Source: Desulfobacteraceae bacterium (GTDB lineage Bacteria; Desulfobacterota; Syntrophobacteria; BM002). From it: a stretch of DNA of 12,875 nt. The stretch is from contig PPDG01000587.1 of NCBI GenBank assembly GCA_002899795.1, positions 1 through 12,875 of the forward strand, given 5' to 3'. Numbering within the stretch: the first letter of the stretch is position 1; every line of letters begins with the position of its first letter. The notes beneath the pieces were generated by a model. The model was not told the origin of the DNA. It saw only the letters and a program-made list of their open reading frames with translations, and did not search any database. Positions 1 to 7,743 of this stretch are shown one piece after another. Both the position numbers and the translations under genes were made by a program.

Positions 1-1655
1 ACCTTCTCGAAGTCGATGTTGACTCCAGTCTCAAAGGCGTCGTTGAGGACGTGGACAGGAGCGCGCTCCTTGTCTACGTAGAACTGCCAAGTGCCCTCCA
101 GTCTCATGGTGATCTGGAACATCCGGAACAGCACTGCGGTAACCAGCGAGTCGTCGCAGCCGTAGTGCAGCACCTGCTCTCCTGTAAGCTCGCCCATGTC
201 AGAGGCCCCAGCAGCTTCCAGAGTTTCCTTGTACCCGTCCTGATCGTAAGCCAGCAACCTCTCGCTGAGCTTCTTCAGGCCGGCATCCTCGTTCTCGTTG
301 ACGTAGGATGACATGATCATCGTGTCGTAAGGCTTGTCCAGCTTGTAGTCGAGGTTGCAGTAGGTCACCTGTTCCTCGAACGATGCGTTGTGAGCTACCA
401 GAGGAATGCCTTTGTCCTGCACGGCCCTTAAACACATCTCCACCATGTCTACCCCAACGTTCTCGGTGTCCTTGTGATCCACGGACAGGTAGATGGTGTA
501 CTGCAGGTCGGAGCCGTAGTTGAAAGAGCACCCGTTGATCTTGGAACTCAGCACGTCCAAGTAGTCTGACTTGGCTGTCTTGGGCAGCGCCTTGTTGAAG
601 TCTGGATTCTTCAGCGCGTCAGTGGTCTCGTAGTCGAACGAGACGTAGGGGGTGAACTCCAGATTCTCTAGGAAGTGGTTCATGGCAGAGTGCTTATTCG
701 GCTCAGTCACCAGAGTCTCGACAGGGAAGAGGCCTTCCAGCGCCTCTCGGTTGTCGTGGTATCCCATGGAGTCCATGATGTGGTGCGCCTTCTTCCTGTT
801 AGGCACCCTGACGTAGAGGATAGGCCAGACCAAAGTCTTTCCACGGAAACCGTAGCACACTGACGGATCAAGAGTGGCCAGCTTGTAGCATTTCTCTGCG
901 TCCTTGCGCAGCTCGTAGATGCGGGTCAGTACTTTGTCTCCGGTGTCGGCGATGACTTCCTCTATCAGGGAGTAGTCCTTGGTGACGATGCACTGCTCTA
1001 TCTCCTGCATCCCATCGTGGCCGAAGTTTTCTACCAGATAGTTCCAAGCTTTCGGGCCGAAGCCACGCACTCCGATATACTCATCGGACTTGTCACCGCA
1101 CAGTGCCTTCTCCAGTCTGATCAGGTTCAGAGGAACGCCTTTGTACTCCATGAACACCGGCTCGTTCTTCAGGAAGATGACGGTCTTTTCGTCTGCCAGT
1201 TGCAGGATGTCGGCGTCTCCTGTGTGGATCACCTTGGTGCAGTCGGGGTAGGCCTTGCACAGGGCTGCTAGCAGGTCGTCCGCCTCCACCCCGTCAGCGT
1301 AGATGTTGGTGGCTCCGATAAATGCGAGGAAAGTTTTCACGGCGTTCTCCAGCACCTTGATCTGCTGTAGCTCAGCCGCCGGGATCAGCTTCTTTGCTGC
1401 CTTGCGCTTGGCTTTGTACTGAGGGAACAGGGCGGTCCTGTACTCGTCTCCGCCGTCCCAAGCGGCAATTATTTCAGAGGGGTGGTAGTCCTTCAGGATG
1501 GGGATAATATATTCCTCCATCAGGTTGGAGAAACCCCACTGCGCTCTGTTAACGGTTTTGTTTTTCTCTTCGATGTAGATTCCGGAAGGGTCTGAGCCGC
1601 GATAATACATATGCATCAGCAAGCCTTTGGAATCCAAAAATACTTTTGGTCTCAT
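1..1655 (-). CDS. polA: DNA polymerase I (PolA family), N-terminal 551 residues; 3' end beyond window
   Basis: Replicative family A DNA polymerase, cut by the left edge; only the nuclease domains are visible. Residues 1-270 form a FEN-like 5'-3' exonuclease: Asp8 in VFLDSK, AWDGGDEYR near 66-73, the acidic cluster GVEADD (122-127), TGDAD (145-149), and GDKSDEYIGVRGFGPKAW (187-204), which matches the helix-3-turn-helix and its metal-binding aspartates. Residues 335-520 form a DnaQ-type 3'-5' proofreading exonuclease: exo I FDYET (Asp341, Glu343), exo II HNASFEE (422-428), exo III Tyr498-x3-Asp502. Exo II has Glu where E. coli Pol I has Asp. The start is ATG 1655, behind an ACGAGGTGACCT ribosome site and a transcription terminator. 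Many phage polymerases lack the 5' nuclease, so this one could also remove RNA primers. Family A motifs A, B and C should lie beyond the window. Confidence 0.93.
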   Translation of the reverse strand, partial: MRPKVFLDSKGLLMHMYYRGSDPSGIYIEEKNKTVNRAQWGFSNLMEEYIIPILKDYHPSEIIAAWDGGDEYRTALFPQYKAKRKAAKKLIPAAELQQIKVLENAVKTFLAFIGATNIYADGVEADDLLAALCKAYPDCTKVIHTGDADILQLADEKTVIFLKNEPVFMEYKGVPLNLIRLEKALCGDKSDEYIGVRGFGPKAWNYLVENFGHDGMQEIEQCIVTKDYSLIEEVIADTGDKVLTRIYELRKDAEKCYKLATLDPSVCYGFRGKTLVWPILYVRVPNRKKAHHIMDSMGYHDNREALEGLFPVETLVTEPNKHSAMNHFLENLEFTPYVSFDYETTDALKNPDFNKALPKTAKSDYLDVLSSKINGCSFNYGSDLQYTIYLSVDHKDTENVGVDMVEMCLRAVQDKGIPLVAHNASFEEQVTYCNLDYKLDKPYDTMIMSSYVNENEDAGLKKLSERLLAYDQDGYKETLEAAGASDMGELTGEQVLHYGCDDSLVTAVLFRMFQITMRLEGTWQFYVDKERAPVHVLNDAFETGVNIDFEK

Positions 1656-1674
1656 AGGTCACCTCGTAAGGTAG

Positions 1675-1746
1675 GGAAAGAAAAAGGGGAGGCTGACCCC
1701 CCAACTGCCGAAGCGACAGTTCAGGGAGGGTCGGGGGTCAGCCTCC
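1675..1746 (-). terminator. Rho-independent terminator between the acidic protein gene and polA
   Basis: On the minus strand a perfect 14-bp stem (GGAGGCTGACCCCC, 1733-1746, with its complement at 1688-1701) is followed by CCTTTTTCTTT. Inside its loop sits a smaller hairpin with AACTG/CAGTT arms and a UUCG-type tip. The plus-strand side has no T tract, so the signal faces the gene direction. It would end transcripts of the 1756-2484 gene and limit readthrough into polA. Confidence 0.9.
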
Positions 1747-1755
1747 GGTCAACAA

Positions 1756-2484
1756 TTAACCGGCGTAGTCAAAGGCCCAAGGAACGAAAGGCTTCTTCGC
1801 TTTGGTGACTTTGGCTCCAGCGTAACAGCGTGTGATGTACGCTGGAGGTTCGCCTTTGCCGGTTAGTGTGTTGGAAGTGACGTAGCCAGAGAAACGTCCC
1901 CGAGCTGTGGGTGGGATCTGGAGCAATACCATCTCGCCATTGAGCTGAGACGCATCGTCCTCAACTACTGCCACTGCTTCGATATATTCCTTGACGGTAT
2001 AGTCAAGGCCTTCCTCGCGCCATTTTGCCACCTTGATCGCCAGCTCAGAGTCGGGAGTATTCAACTCTTCCATGTCGTAGGTGTAGGCCAGTTCGGCATC
2101 GTCATCGTCGTCTGTGTTGGTACGCAACACGAAACGTGAACGGGATTGCATCAGGCGAACGTGGATCTCTCTGAGGGTGTCCAGAGTGTTGCCGCCTGCG
2201 GTGCAGAAGTCCCCGTTGTCGAGGACAATCGTGGGGAAGGAAGTCCAGTCGATCTTCAGGCCTGTGAATCCTGATTCAGCGAGCTGGCCGACTACAGCGC
2301 CACCACCTGTTGCAACGGCAGGGGGAGCGTGATCAGTGGCCGTTGCCGGTACTGATACGTCGGGTTCTGGTTGGGGGGTTTCGTGCTCAAGGACATCGTT
2401 AGTTTCTGTTTCGTCGACTGCTGTTACAACAGTTTCTGATTCGTCTACAGATGTTTCAGCTACATTTTTCTTTTGAAGACCCAT
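1756..2484 (-). CDS. Acidic phage protein of unknown family; SSB candidate by position
   Basis: I do not recognise the family. The 242-residue protein has a low-complexity acidic and Thr/Val/Pro-rich N-terminus (about residues 5-65), a more structured middle with a DDDDD run near 125, and a basic then aromatic C-terminus (AKKPFVPWAFDYAG). I chose ATG 2484 (MGLQKK) because AAGGAGA lies 6-7 nt upstream; the in-frame ATG at 2490 touches the ribosome site. The gene is isolated between its own promoter candidate and a strong terminator, and sits between the SNF2 helicase and polA. Single, separately expressed genes in this position are often single-stranded DNA-binding proteins. That role is inference from context only: the acidic stretch is N-terminal here, whereas SSBs usually carry an acidic C-terminal tail. 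Confidence 0.85.
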   Translation of the reverse strand: MGLQKKNVAETSVDESETVVTAVDETETNDVLEHETPQPEPDVSVPATATDHAPPAVATGGGAVVGQLAESGFTGLKIDWTSFPTIVLDNGDFCTAGGNTLDTLREIHVRLMQSRSRFVLRTNTDDDDDAELAYTYDMEELNTPDSELAIKVAKWREEGLDYTVKEYIEAVAVVEDDASQLNGEMVLLQIPPTARGRFSGYVTSNTLTGKGEPPAYITRCYAGAKVTKAKKPFVPWAFDYAG

Positions 2485-2523
2485 GGTCATTCTCCTTTTC
2501 AGTTTAAGTTTAGTACTTCAGTG

Positions 2524-2536
2524 TTCCCTTTCGGGC
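2524..2536 (-). repeat. Leader motif GCCCGAAAGGGAA, copy 3
   Basis: The 13-mer GCCCGAAAGGGAA, able to fold as CCC-GAAA-GGG, lies about 40 nt upstream of the 2484 start. The identical 13-mer lies upstream of the DUF932 gene (10182-10194), and a one-base-longer variant, GCCCGACAAGGGAA, lies upstream of the SNF2 gene (4125-4138). The rest of the composite leader seen at those sites is missing here. Confidence 0.6.
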
Positions 2537-2543
2537 AGTGCTT

Positions 2544-2572
2544 AAGCTACTCGCGTCGATAGTTTTTGTCAA
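2544..2572 (-). promoter_or_regulatory. Sigma-70-like promoter candidate for the 1756-2484 gene
   Basis: A perfect -35 box TTGACA (2567-2572), a 17-bp spacer and TAGCTT (2544-2549) as a poor -10 match (first, second and last bases agree). It lies in the gap after the SNF2 stop codon and would start a transcript near 2537, placing GCCCGAAAGGGAA at the 5' end of the leader. The downstream terminator makes a single-gene transcript plausible. The weak -10 box keeps confidence moderate. Confidence 0.5.
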
Positions 2573-2607
2573 CGCTTTTGCTTAATTAGTAAGGAGGCAT
2601 GTTCATA

Positions 2608-4110
2608 TTAAGCCGCCTTAAATTCAGACAGGAAAGTATGCTTGTCGTGGTACACCTCCTGCGCTTCGGTTTCTTTTCTGAGCATTTCTTTCGTAGCCTT
2701 GGGAGAGATAGTTCCAAGCGCCTTCACTATGTAGATGTTGACGAGGTTCTTCTGTCCCCACCGGTTAACCCTATCCACACACTGCTTGAAGTCTCCCGGC
2801 ACCCCTGTAGGCTCAGCGAACACAATGGTGTGGCACACTCCCTGAAAGTTGAACCCTGCCCCGGCTGACTTGGGGTTGGCTATCAGCAGGCGGCACGTGT
2901 CGTCCTTGAGAAACTTCTGCCTGTTCTTCTCGGTGTCAGAGGCTCCGTACATCAGGGCTGGATTGTACTCCTTGAAGTACTGATCCAGATTTCTCACTGA
3001 GTCTTGGTAGTTGCAGAATACGATAACCTTGGATGCTTTCAAGTCCATGCCATCGATCAGATCCTGTACGGTCCTGATCACATTGTTCTTGAACTTCATC
3101 TCTTCGCAGAACAGCTCGGGGCAGGTGACGATCTGCAAGCACTTCTGCCTGAGGGACTGTGCGTTATCGGCGATGATGATGTCGTCTCCGAATTCCAGCA
3201 GTCTCTCCTTCACCAGTTTTTTGTACAGGGCGAGGTGGCCCTTGTCCAGCTTCACTGCTATCTCGGTAACGGTCGGGGCTGTGATCTCGGCCACGTCCTT
3301 CTTCAACACTCTGCGCCCCATCCCGTAGAGCGCCTTGGATATCCTTTCGATGTTTTTATACCCCGTCCTCTGCCTGAAGGAGTACATCATCCTGCCGGAC
3401 TTTGTCCTGCGCGGAGTCTTGAGTCTTATCTTTTTGTAGACGGAGTGAGCGAGGTCGAATGACTTGAAGTCTCTGTACTCTAAGGGGTCGGTCAGTTTTA
3501 TCAGGGCGTAGGCATCGATCAGTTCGTTGTGTATGGGGGTGCCGGTCATAGGTACGATTGCGGTGCCTCCCTTCTGCTCCTGCCACTCCTTCACCAGCTT
3601 GAAGATGCCGGAGGTGGAGTTCTTCAAGGCCTGCGCCTCGTCGAAGAGTCCGACCCGATACTGATTCATGACGGTTTTATATTCTCGCTGGAACATCTGG
3701 TACGACATGCACAGTATCTGCGGCCAGCTATCGTTGGCTTCCCACTCTTGGTAAAGGCCTCTGCGCTGCCTCGGATTCTGGTCTAGGATGTGGCACTCCA
3801 GATATTTGTGAGCGCCTTGGTAGATGTCGAACAGCTCTTCCCTGAACTGGTACACGAGGTTGGGTGGCATGATGGCCAGCACCCGCTGCCCCTCGCTGAT
3901 CCAGTACATGGCATAGGCGTGAACGATGAGCGTCTTGCCTGTTCCCGGCTCGTCGTACAGTCCGTAGTTGTCGTTGGTCAGCAGCTTGTTGAGGCCGCTG
4001 ATCTGGTGCGCCATGGGTATGCGGTCTTCCCGCATGGTGATGTACGGTGCGAAGGGTACGGTGTTCTTGAGCTTTGCTGCTTTGAAGTAGTCGTCCAGTG
4101 TGTAGTCCAT
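2608..4110 (-). CDS. SNF2-family (SF2) DNA helicase/translocase
   Basis: ATP-driven DNA translocase, probably acting in phage DNA replication or repair. All SF2 landmarks are present, numbered from Met1 at 4110: Walker A DEPGTGKT near 53-60, motif Ia MPPNL near 81, Walker B DEAQ near 157-160, motif III MTGTP near 188-192, motif V ANPKSAGAGFNFQ near 411-423, and motif VI QCVDRVNRWGQ near 443-453 with its arginine pair. The length (500 residues) is short for SNF2 proteins and leaves little beyond the two RecA lobes, as in compact phage helicases. I chose ATG 4110 (MDYTLDDYF) because GAGGAG lies about 7 nt upstream; the ATG codons at 4125 and 4116 overlap or abut that site. It follows the primase-helicase gene after an 83-nt structured leader. 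Confidence 0.93.
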   Translation of the reverse strand: MDYTLDDYFKAAKLKNTVPFAPYITMREDRIPMAHQISGLNKLLTNDNYGLYDEPGTGKTLIVHAYAMYWISEGQRVLAIMPPNLVYQFREELFDIYQGAHKYLECHILDQNPRQRRGLYQEWEANDSWPQILCMSYQMFQREYKTVMNQYRVGLFDEAQALKNSTSGIFKLVKEWQEQKGGTAIVPMTGTPIHNELIDAYALIKLTDPLEYRDFKSFDLAHSVYKKIRLKTPRRTKSGRMMYSFRQRTGYKNIERISKALYGMGRRVLKKDVAEITAPTVTEIAVKLDKGHLALYKKLVKERLLEFGDDIIIADNAQSLRQKCLQIVTCPELFCEEMKFKNNVIRTVQDLIDGMDLKASKVIVFCNYQDSVRNLDQYFKEYNPALMYGASDTEKNRQKFLKDDTCRLLIANPKSAGAGFNFQGVCHTIVFAEPTGVPGDFKQCVDRVNRWGQKNLVNIYIVKALGTISPKATKEMLRKETEAQEVYHDKHTFLSEFKAA

Positions 4111-4124
4111 TGTCATTCTCCTCA

Positions 4125-4195
4125 TTCCCTTGTCGGGCTATTAAGGGGCTAAAAGCGCCCCGGCAAAATTTACGAACAAAAGGGACTAAGTCCCT
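4125..4195 (-). promoter_or_regulatory. Composite structured leader upstream of the SNF2 helicase gene
   Basis: On the minus strand, in order: AGGGAC-TTA-GTCCCT (4181-4195, overlapping the primase stop codon), TTTTGTTC, an AT-rich spacer, hairpin GGGGC/GCCCC with loop GCTTTTA (4145-4161), then GCCCGACAAGGGAA (4125-4138) just before the ribosome site. The same series in the same order precedes the DUF932 gene (10182-10246). The first hairpin, followed by TTT, might also act as a weak terminator for the primase gene. Confidence 0.65.
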
Positions 4196-6977
4196 ACTCG
4201 AAGTTACTGCTGTCCACCCCCTTGTGCAACAGCTTGTCACGATCAATAGCAGCCACCGGCCTCTTACCATTACCCATGCCGGGGACCACCTTCCACTCAG
4301 AAAAATAAGGCTCGTCCTTCAGCAGATCCTTGAAAGCCTTCACGCTCTCAATGACCGCACCGTGGTTGCTCACCGTCCTGATGTACTGCTTGTACAGGGC
4401 GTGGCACAGCATAGGGTCCAGCAGTAGAGTCTGCTTGTCGTCCACCACGCAGTAGTGAACGCCGTTCTTCAGCCACTCGTCGTTGCCGCGCTGCATGCCT
4501 GCCATGATGTTCATCTCTTCCATGACAGCATCCACCTCAGAGTGAGCGTTGACCTCCTCTGCTGCATCCCCGATCCTCTCGCAGTATTCCTCCATCGTCT
4601 CGATGATCTCCTTCAGGCGAGCGGAGGATCTCGGCAGCTCCAGATTTTCACTGACCACCTTGTGCATGAAGTTGAGACCTACCATCATAATCTGGTGGCA
4701 GTAGCGAGGCCGGTCATCGAGGTCTTCAGACAGCAGATCCTCTGTGGCCAGAATCATTTTGTCTACCTCTTCAGTGGAGGTCTGCAGGGCGACGGCCATC
4801 ATAGCCTTGCCTATTTCCCTGAGCTTTTTACGGCCCCGGTTGGCCAGCCTCAGCTCCACCCGCTTGCCCTGCCGCTTCTCCTTGGACAGCTTCACTCGCA
4901 GGCTGCGCTCCTGCAGAGCAGGCATCTCGATCTCCTGCTCACTGACCACTACCAGCGGACCCGTGATTGGAATCTTGTTTACCTTGCCGCCGGTACGACT
5001 GTTGTCACCCTTGTCTGCCAGTCCGCCCCGCAGCACAGATTCCGAACTCCACGTAGCCTTGAGTATCTCGCCCACTGACTTCCAGTGAGAGGACCGCATC
5101 TTTGACTTGTTGTATTCTTCCATGACTCTGGGCACTGTGGTGGAAGAAGATGCGTACTCAAGGATTGCGAAGGGGGTAATGTTTGAAACGTTAACAGGGG
5201 TGTCTCTCATGGTGTAGTCAGTGCCGCTGAGCCAGCTAACCAAGGAGACCGTGACGCTCTTCCCTGATCCTGCGCTGCCCCAGACTGCCAGCACCGGGAA
5301 CTGATTGTACAGCGACATGATGTGGGCCTTCAGGTGACAGGCGGCATGCCAGCCAACCATCTCACCTATCTCCACGTCCTGATTGATGCTGAGCAAATTG
5401 AACAGCGCCTCGTCTGCCTCTACGTCCCCTTTCACGCAGATGTTTGACTCTGAGAAGTAAGGTCTGGCAACCATGCTGCCAGCGAACTCGTGAGTATTTT
5501 GAATCCGGTTGGTGTTTATCGACATGTCCGGTTCAACATACGTAAATATTTCTGAGTCCCCTATCATCTCCAGATGCATCCCGCAGGTATGCACTCTCAT
5601 AATCTCCCCCATACTGTTCTCTTTATTGAGGACGTGTCCCTTGATGGCCTGCACGTCGTTGTCGCTGCCGAAGAACATCAGTACCCCGTGTCCTTCAGTG
5701 GTGTCCCGCATGAAAGCAGAGCGGGATAGCCAGCTTGACTCGTTGAACACTACCGTTGCTACCGCCTCCTCGTTTTCGTACAACTCCATGCGAGTGCCGA
5801 CCCTTCGTCCCTTGCCTCCTTCCTTTGGGATGTCGATGTAGTGGTCGGTGGGAGTCATGGTGAAGTTGGTCAGAGGTTTGTCGCCGTTCTTATTCACGAT
5901 GAACATGCCGTCCTCCCTCTCAACCAGACCCATAGTCAGGGAGGCTGAGTTAGCTGCCTCTGGGCAGTTCTCGATTGGGCACCCGTCGCAGGGGGACTTC
6001 TCAAGCATCCCTCTCATCGTCGCACAACTGAACAGGTAGTTCTCAGTGTGCTTCATGTATCCTACGCTGCCACGGATGTGATCCACCCTAGCCCTCAGGC
6101 TGTCGTACTTGGAACTCTTGGAGTTGTCCGCCATGCGAGAGACCAGACCGTCCGCCACCACCTTGTCCACTCCGGCCCTGCCGATGTAGATACCGAGCTG
6201 CATGGATGCGTGGTTAAGATTTCTCTCGGGGCGAACTCCTTTCCAGTCGCACAGTTGCTGCACACAGGGAGGAACGTCTTCTCTGATGGCTGTCAAACTC
6301 TCGGAGGACGTGACTACTACAGCCTGCTTCGCATTGGTGTTAACCTCGCGCCGCGCCTCTTCGAACAGATTTTTCAACAGAGCCACTACCATGGGCATCG
6401 GCTCTATCTGGGTAACGTTCCTTGGCTGCTTGGTCAGCTTGCTGTAGGACTCAGCGTCCATGTCAGCCAGCTCTTCGTACAGCACAGGCACTCGGTAATT
6501 ACCGTCGTCCCGCTGCACGTTTTCAACCCTGAATGCGTTCCCCTTCCCGCAGCTATAGACTTGGAAGTCCATGCCGGGAACATATAATTCTTTTGCCATT
6601 GCCTTGTAAACTAAAGGCAACCCTTTGATCGGTCTCCCTGAACTAAAATATTTCTGGTCTACGGTAACGTGTAAGCCCTTCGAGCCAGATGCAAAAATGC
6701 GCACCCCGTTCCTTGGCACCCCCAGTTCAACTAATTTATCTACCAGCGTCCTGCCTGACTCTATGGCCAGCTTTAGATCTTCCTTGCAGTCGATGTCGAA
6801 GTAGAGAGGACCCCGGTACTTGTAGGTCTTCTTGTCTCTGCCCCCATCTTCTACCAGTTCGGTGACATCCAGTATCGTCACACGCTTGGCGTTTAGCTCC
6901 TGAATTTTGGTGTCCAATTCTTCTGACTTTACAGGCACCCACGAATCTTTTTCAGATCGCTGGATGTATCTGTACAT
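4194..6977 (-). CDS. Primase-helicase: AEP/PrimPol domain fused to a P-loop ATPase
   Basis: A 927-residue protein likely to make primers and unwind the fork. Residues about 55-200 resemble an archaeo-eukaryotic primase: catalytic LYFDIDCK (Asp61, Asp63), SGSKGLHV with His103, and a third acidic site probably at GMDFQVY (Asp137), followed by FRVENV..YRVPV. Four cysteines spaced C-x11-C-x2-C-x4-C (318, 330, 333, 338) suggest a zinc or iron-sulfur site. The ATPase half has Walker A GSAGSGKS (567-574), acidic MEEYNK as a probable Walker B near 619-620, a VVVSEQE sensor-like strand (677-683) and ERSLRVKL with a candidate arginine finger (Arg691), close to the SF3/DUF927-like ATPases that follow PrimPol domains. 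A basic linker and helical C-terminus follow. ATG 6977 has only AGGA about 10 nt upstream. It lies 20 nt after the helix-turn-helix gene, probably co-transcribed. Confidence 0.9.
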   Translation of the reverse strand: MYRYIQRSEKDSWVPVKSEELDTKIQELNAKRVTILDVTELVEDGGRDKKTYKYRGPLYFDIDCKEDLKLAIESGRTLVDKLVELGVPRNGVRIFASGSKGLHVTVDQKYFSSGRPIKGLPLVYKAMAKELYVPGMDFQVYSCGKGNAFRVENVQRDDGNYRVPVLYEELADMDAESYSKLTKQPRNVTQIEPMPMVVALLKNLFEEARREVNTNAKQAVVVTSSESLTAIREDVPPCVQQLCDWKGVRPERNLNHASMQLGIYIGRAGVDKVVADGLVSRMADNSKSSKYDSLRARVDHIRGSVGYMKHTENYLFSCATMRGMLEKSPCDGCPIENCPEAANSASLTMGLVEREDGMFIVNKNGDKPLTNFTMTPTDHYIDIPKEGGKGRRVGTRMELYENEEAVATVVFNESSWLSRSAFMRDTTEGHGVLMFFGSDNDVQAIKGHVLNKENSMGEIMRVHTCGMHLEMIGDSEIFTYVEPDMSINTNRIQNTHEFAGSMVARPYFSESNICVKGDVEADEALFNLLSINQDVEIGEMVGWHAACHLKAHIMSLYNQFPVLAVWGSAGSGKSVTVSLVSWLSGTDYTMRDTPVNVSNITPFAILEYASSSTTVPRVMEEYNKSKMRSSHWKSVGEILKATWSSESVLRGGLADKGDNSRTGGKVNKIPITGPLVVVSEQEIEMPALQERSLRVKLSKEKRQGKRVELRLANRGRKKLREIGKAMMAVALQTSTEEVDKMILATEDLLSEDLDDRPRYCHQIMMVGLNFMHKVVSENLELPRSSARLKEIIETMEEYCERIGDAAEEVNAHSEVDAVMEEMNIMAGMQRGNDEWLKNGVHYCVVDDKQTLLLDPMLCHALYKQYIRTVSNHGAVIESVKAFKDLLKDEPYFSEWKVVPGMGNGKRPVAAIDRDKLLHKGVDSSNFE

Positions 6978-6997
6978 GGATTCTTATTCCTGAGCTG

Positions 6998-7234
6998 CTA
7001 AATTAATTTACCGGAGTCGGACAGTTTCATCTTGGCGATAGAGACCGCGCGGCTGGGGACCCTGCGGAACTTGGAGCTGCCTTCTTTAGCGAACCACGAG
7101 CGAACGGCTTCTTCGCTGTACTCTGTCAGGGTAGCCATTTGTTTGTGGTTAAATTTGTTCTGGCGTTTCACGAGTTCCATGAACTCCAGATTTTCGTCGA
7201 ACTGTTCTTTTTGGGCTTGGTTGAACAAGGCCAT
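6998..7234 (-). CDS. Small helix-turn-helix-like protein, possible regulator
   Basis: 78 residues, basic overall. The pattern HKQMATLTEYSEEAVRSWF (residues 31-49), then KFRRVPSRAVSIAKMKL, resembles the short Cro/XRE-like helix-turn-helix proteins found in phages: QMATLT as the first helix, SEEAVRSWF as the recognition helix. I infer DNA binding from this pattern, without a profile search. ATG 7234 has AAGGAGA 6 nt upstream. It is the first gene after a strong terminator, and a GTAC-N3-GTAC dyad lies 38 bp upstream of its start, so it probably opens the operon that continues into the primase-helicase and could regulate itself. GAGTTC-ATG-GAACTC, a perfect 6-bp hairpin, lies at nt 49-63 of the gene. 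Confidence 0.85.
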   Translation of the reverse strand: MALFNQAQKEQFDENLEFMELVKRQNKFNHKQMATLTEYSEEAVRSWFAKEGSSKFRRVPSRAVSIAKMKLSDSGKLI

Positions 7235-7256
7235 AACGTGTCTCCTTATATTAGTG

Positions 7257-7289
7257 ATTAACGATTGGTGGTACGTAGTACTATTAACG
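7257..7289. promoter_or_regulatory. Operator-like site: GTAC-N3-GTAC dyad inside direct repeats
   Basis: GTACGTAGTAC (7271-7281) is a GTAC-N3-GTAC dyad, flanked by two direct copies of ATTAACG (7257-7263 and 7283-7289). The wider 17-mer GGTGGTAC-N3-GTACTA (7267-7283) recurs at 10247-10263, differing only in the three central bases. It lies between the 7293-7321 terminator and the helix-turn-helix gene. Minus-strand TAATAT near 7242 is a possible but unconvincing -10 box, because it nearly touches the ribosome site and has no good -35. Confidence 0.55.
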
Positions 7290-7292
7290 GCG

Positions 7293-7321
7293 AAAAAAAT
7301 GCCCAGCCATGAAACTGGGCA
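7293..7321 (-). terminator. Rho-independent terminator after the 7345-7743 gene
   Basis: On the minus strand TGCCCAG pairs with CTGGGCA (7300-7321, 8-nt loop TTTCATGG) and is followed by seven T residues (7293-7299). It starts 24 nt after the stop codon of the upstream gene and splits the small-gene operon from the replication operon. Confidence 0.9.
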
Positions 7322-7344
7322 AGTGGACCGCGATCTTCTTCTCG

Positions 7345-7743
7345 TCAGGGGGACGAGGAACCTTCATCATCTACCTCGGGCATCACGCTGTCAATAACCC
7401 GACCCTCTGTTTCACACAATTTTTTAATCTTCACCGGCCTCTCGCCGCGCGGAAGTATCTCGCCATCACTCCCGCACTCCTGCCTGCCAATCAAGATGTC
7501 TACCCCATTAGCCAGCCCACGGTTGGCGAGCACGTTGCGTAGGTTGTAAAACTTGATGGTCGGGGGCAGAGGTACCAGAATGATAGAGTCCACCTCACAG
7601 GCGTTCAGGGCCTCCACAACCTCGTTGTAAAACATCGTCGATACGTGGCGGCTCATGGCCCCCGTCTTGTGTACGTCCAACTGGTCGTACTGCTTGTGCC
7701 CCGGCTCGATAACCGAGATCGAGTCCATGTCAAATCCTGCCAT
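7345..7743 (-). CDS. Phage protein of unknown function
   Basis: 132 residues, family not recognised. The middle (VDSIILVPLPPTIKFYNLRNVL) looks like an alpha/beta core, and the C-terminus is acidic and serine-rich (VDDEGSSSP), probably disordered. There is no signal peptide, membrane segment or cysteine motif. ATG 7743 overlaps the stop codon of the preceding gene by one base (TAATG) with GGAG 7 nt upstream, so translation is probably coupled. It is the last gene before the terminator at 7293-7321. CTCGAT/ATCGAG arms lie at nt 21-39 of the gene. Confidence 0.85.
   Translation of the reverse strand: MAGFDMDSISVIEPGHKQYDQLDVHKTGAMSRHVSTMFYNEVVEALNACEVDSIILVPLPPTIKFYNLRNVLANRGLANGVDILIGRQECGSDGEILPRGERPVKIKKLCETEGRVIDSVMPEVDDEGSSSP

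Noticed and set aside
4145..4161. GGGGC/GCCCC hairpin as a terminator
   Set aside because: No T tract follows on either strand, and the near-identical copy at 10199-10214 is also directly upstream of a ribosome site, so a leader role fits better.
3728..4270. 180-codon minus-strand frame overlapping the SNF2 gene and its leader
   Set aside because: Arg/Pro/His-rich shadow of the helicase gene; it would run through the structured leader, and its start near 4270 lies inside the primase gene.
4455..5078. 207-codon open frame on the plus strand
   Set aside because: It lies wholly inside the primase-helicase ATPase region, which has clear motifs in the minus frame; the plus-strand protein is leucine- and histidine-rich with no motif, as expected for a shadow of a GC-leaning gene.
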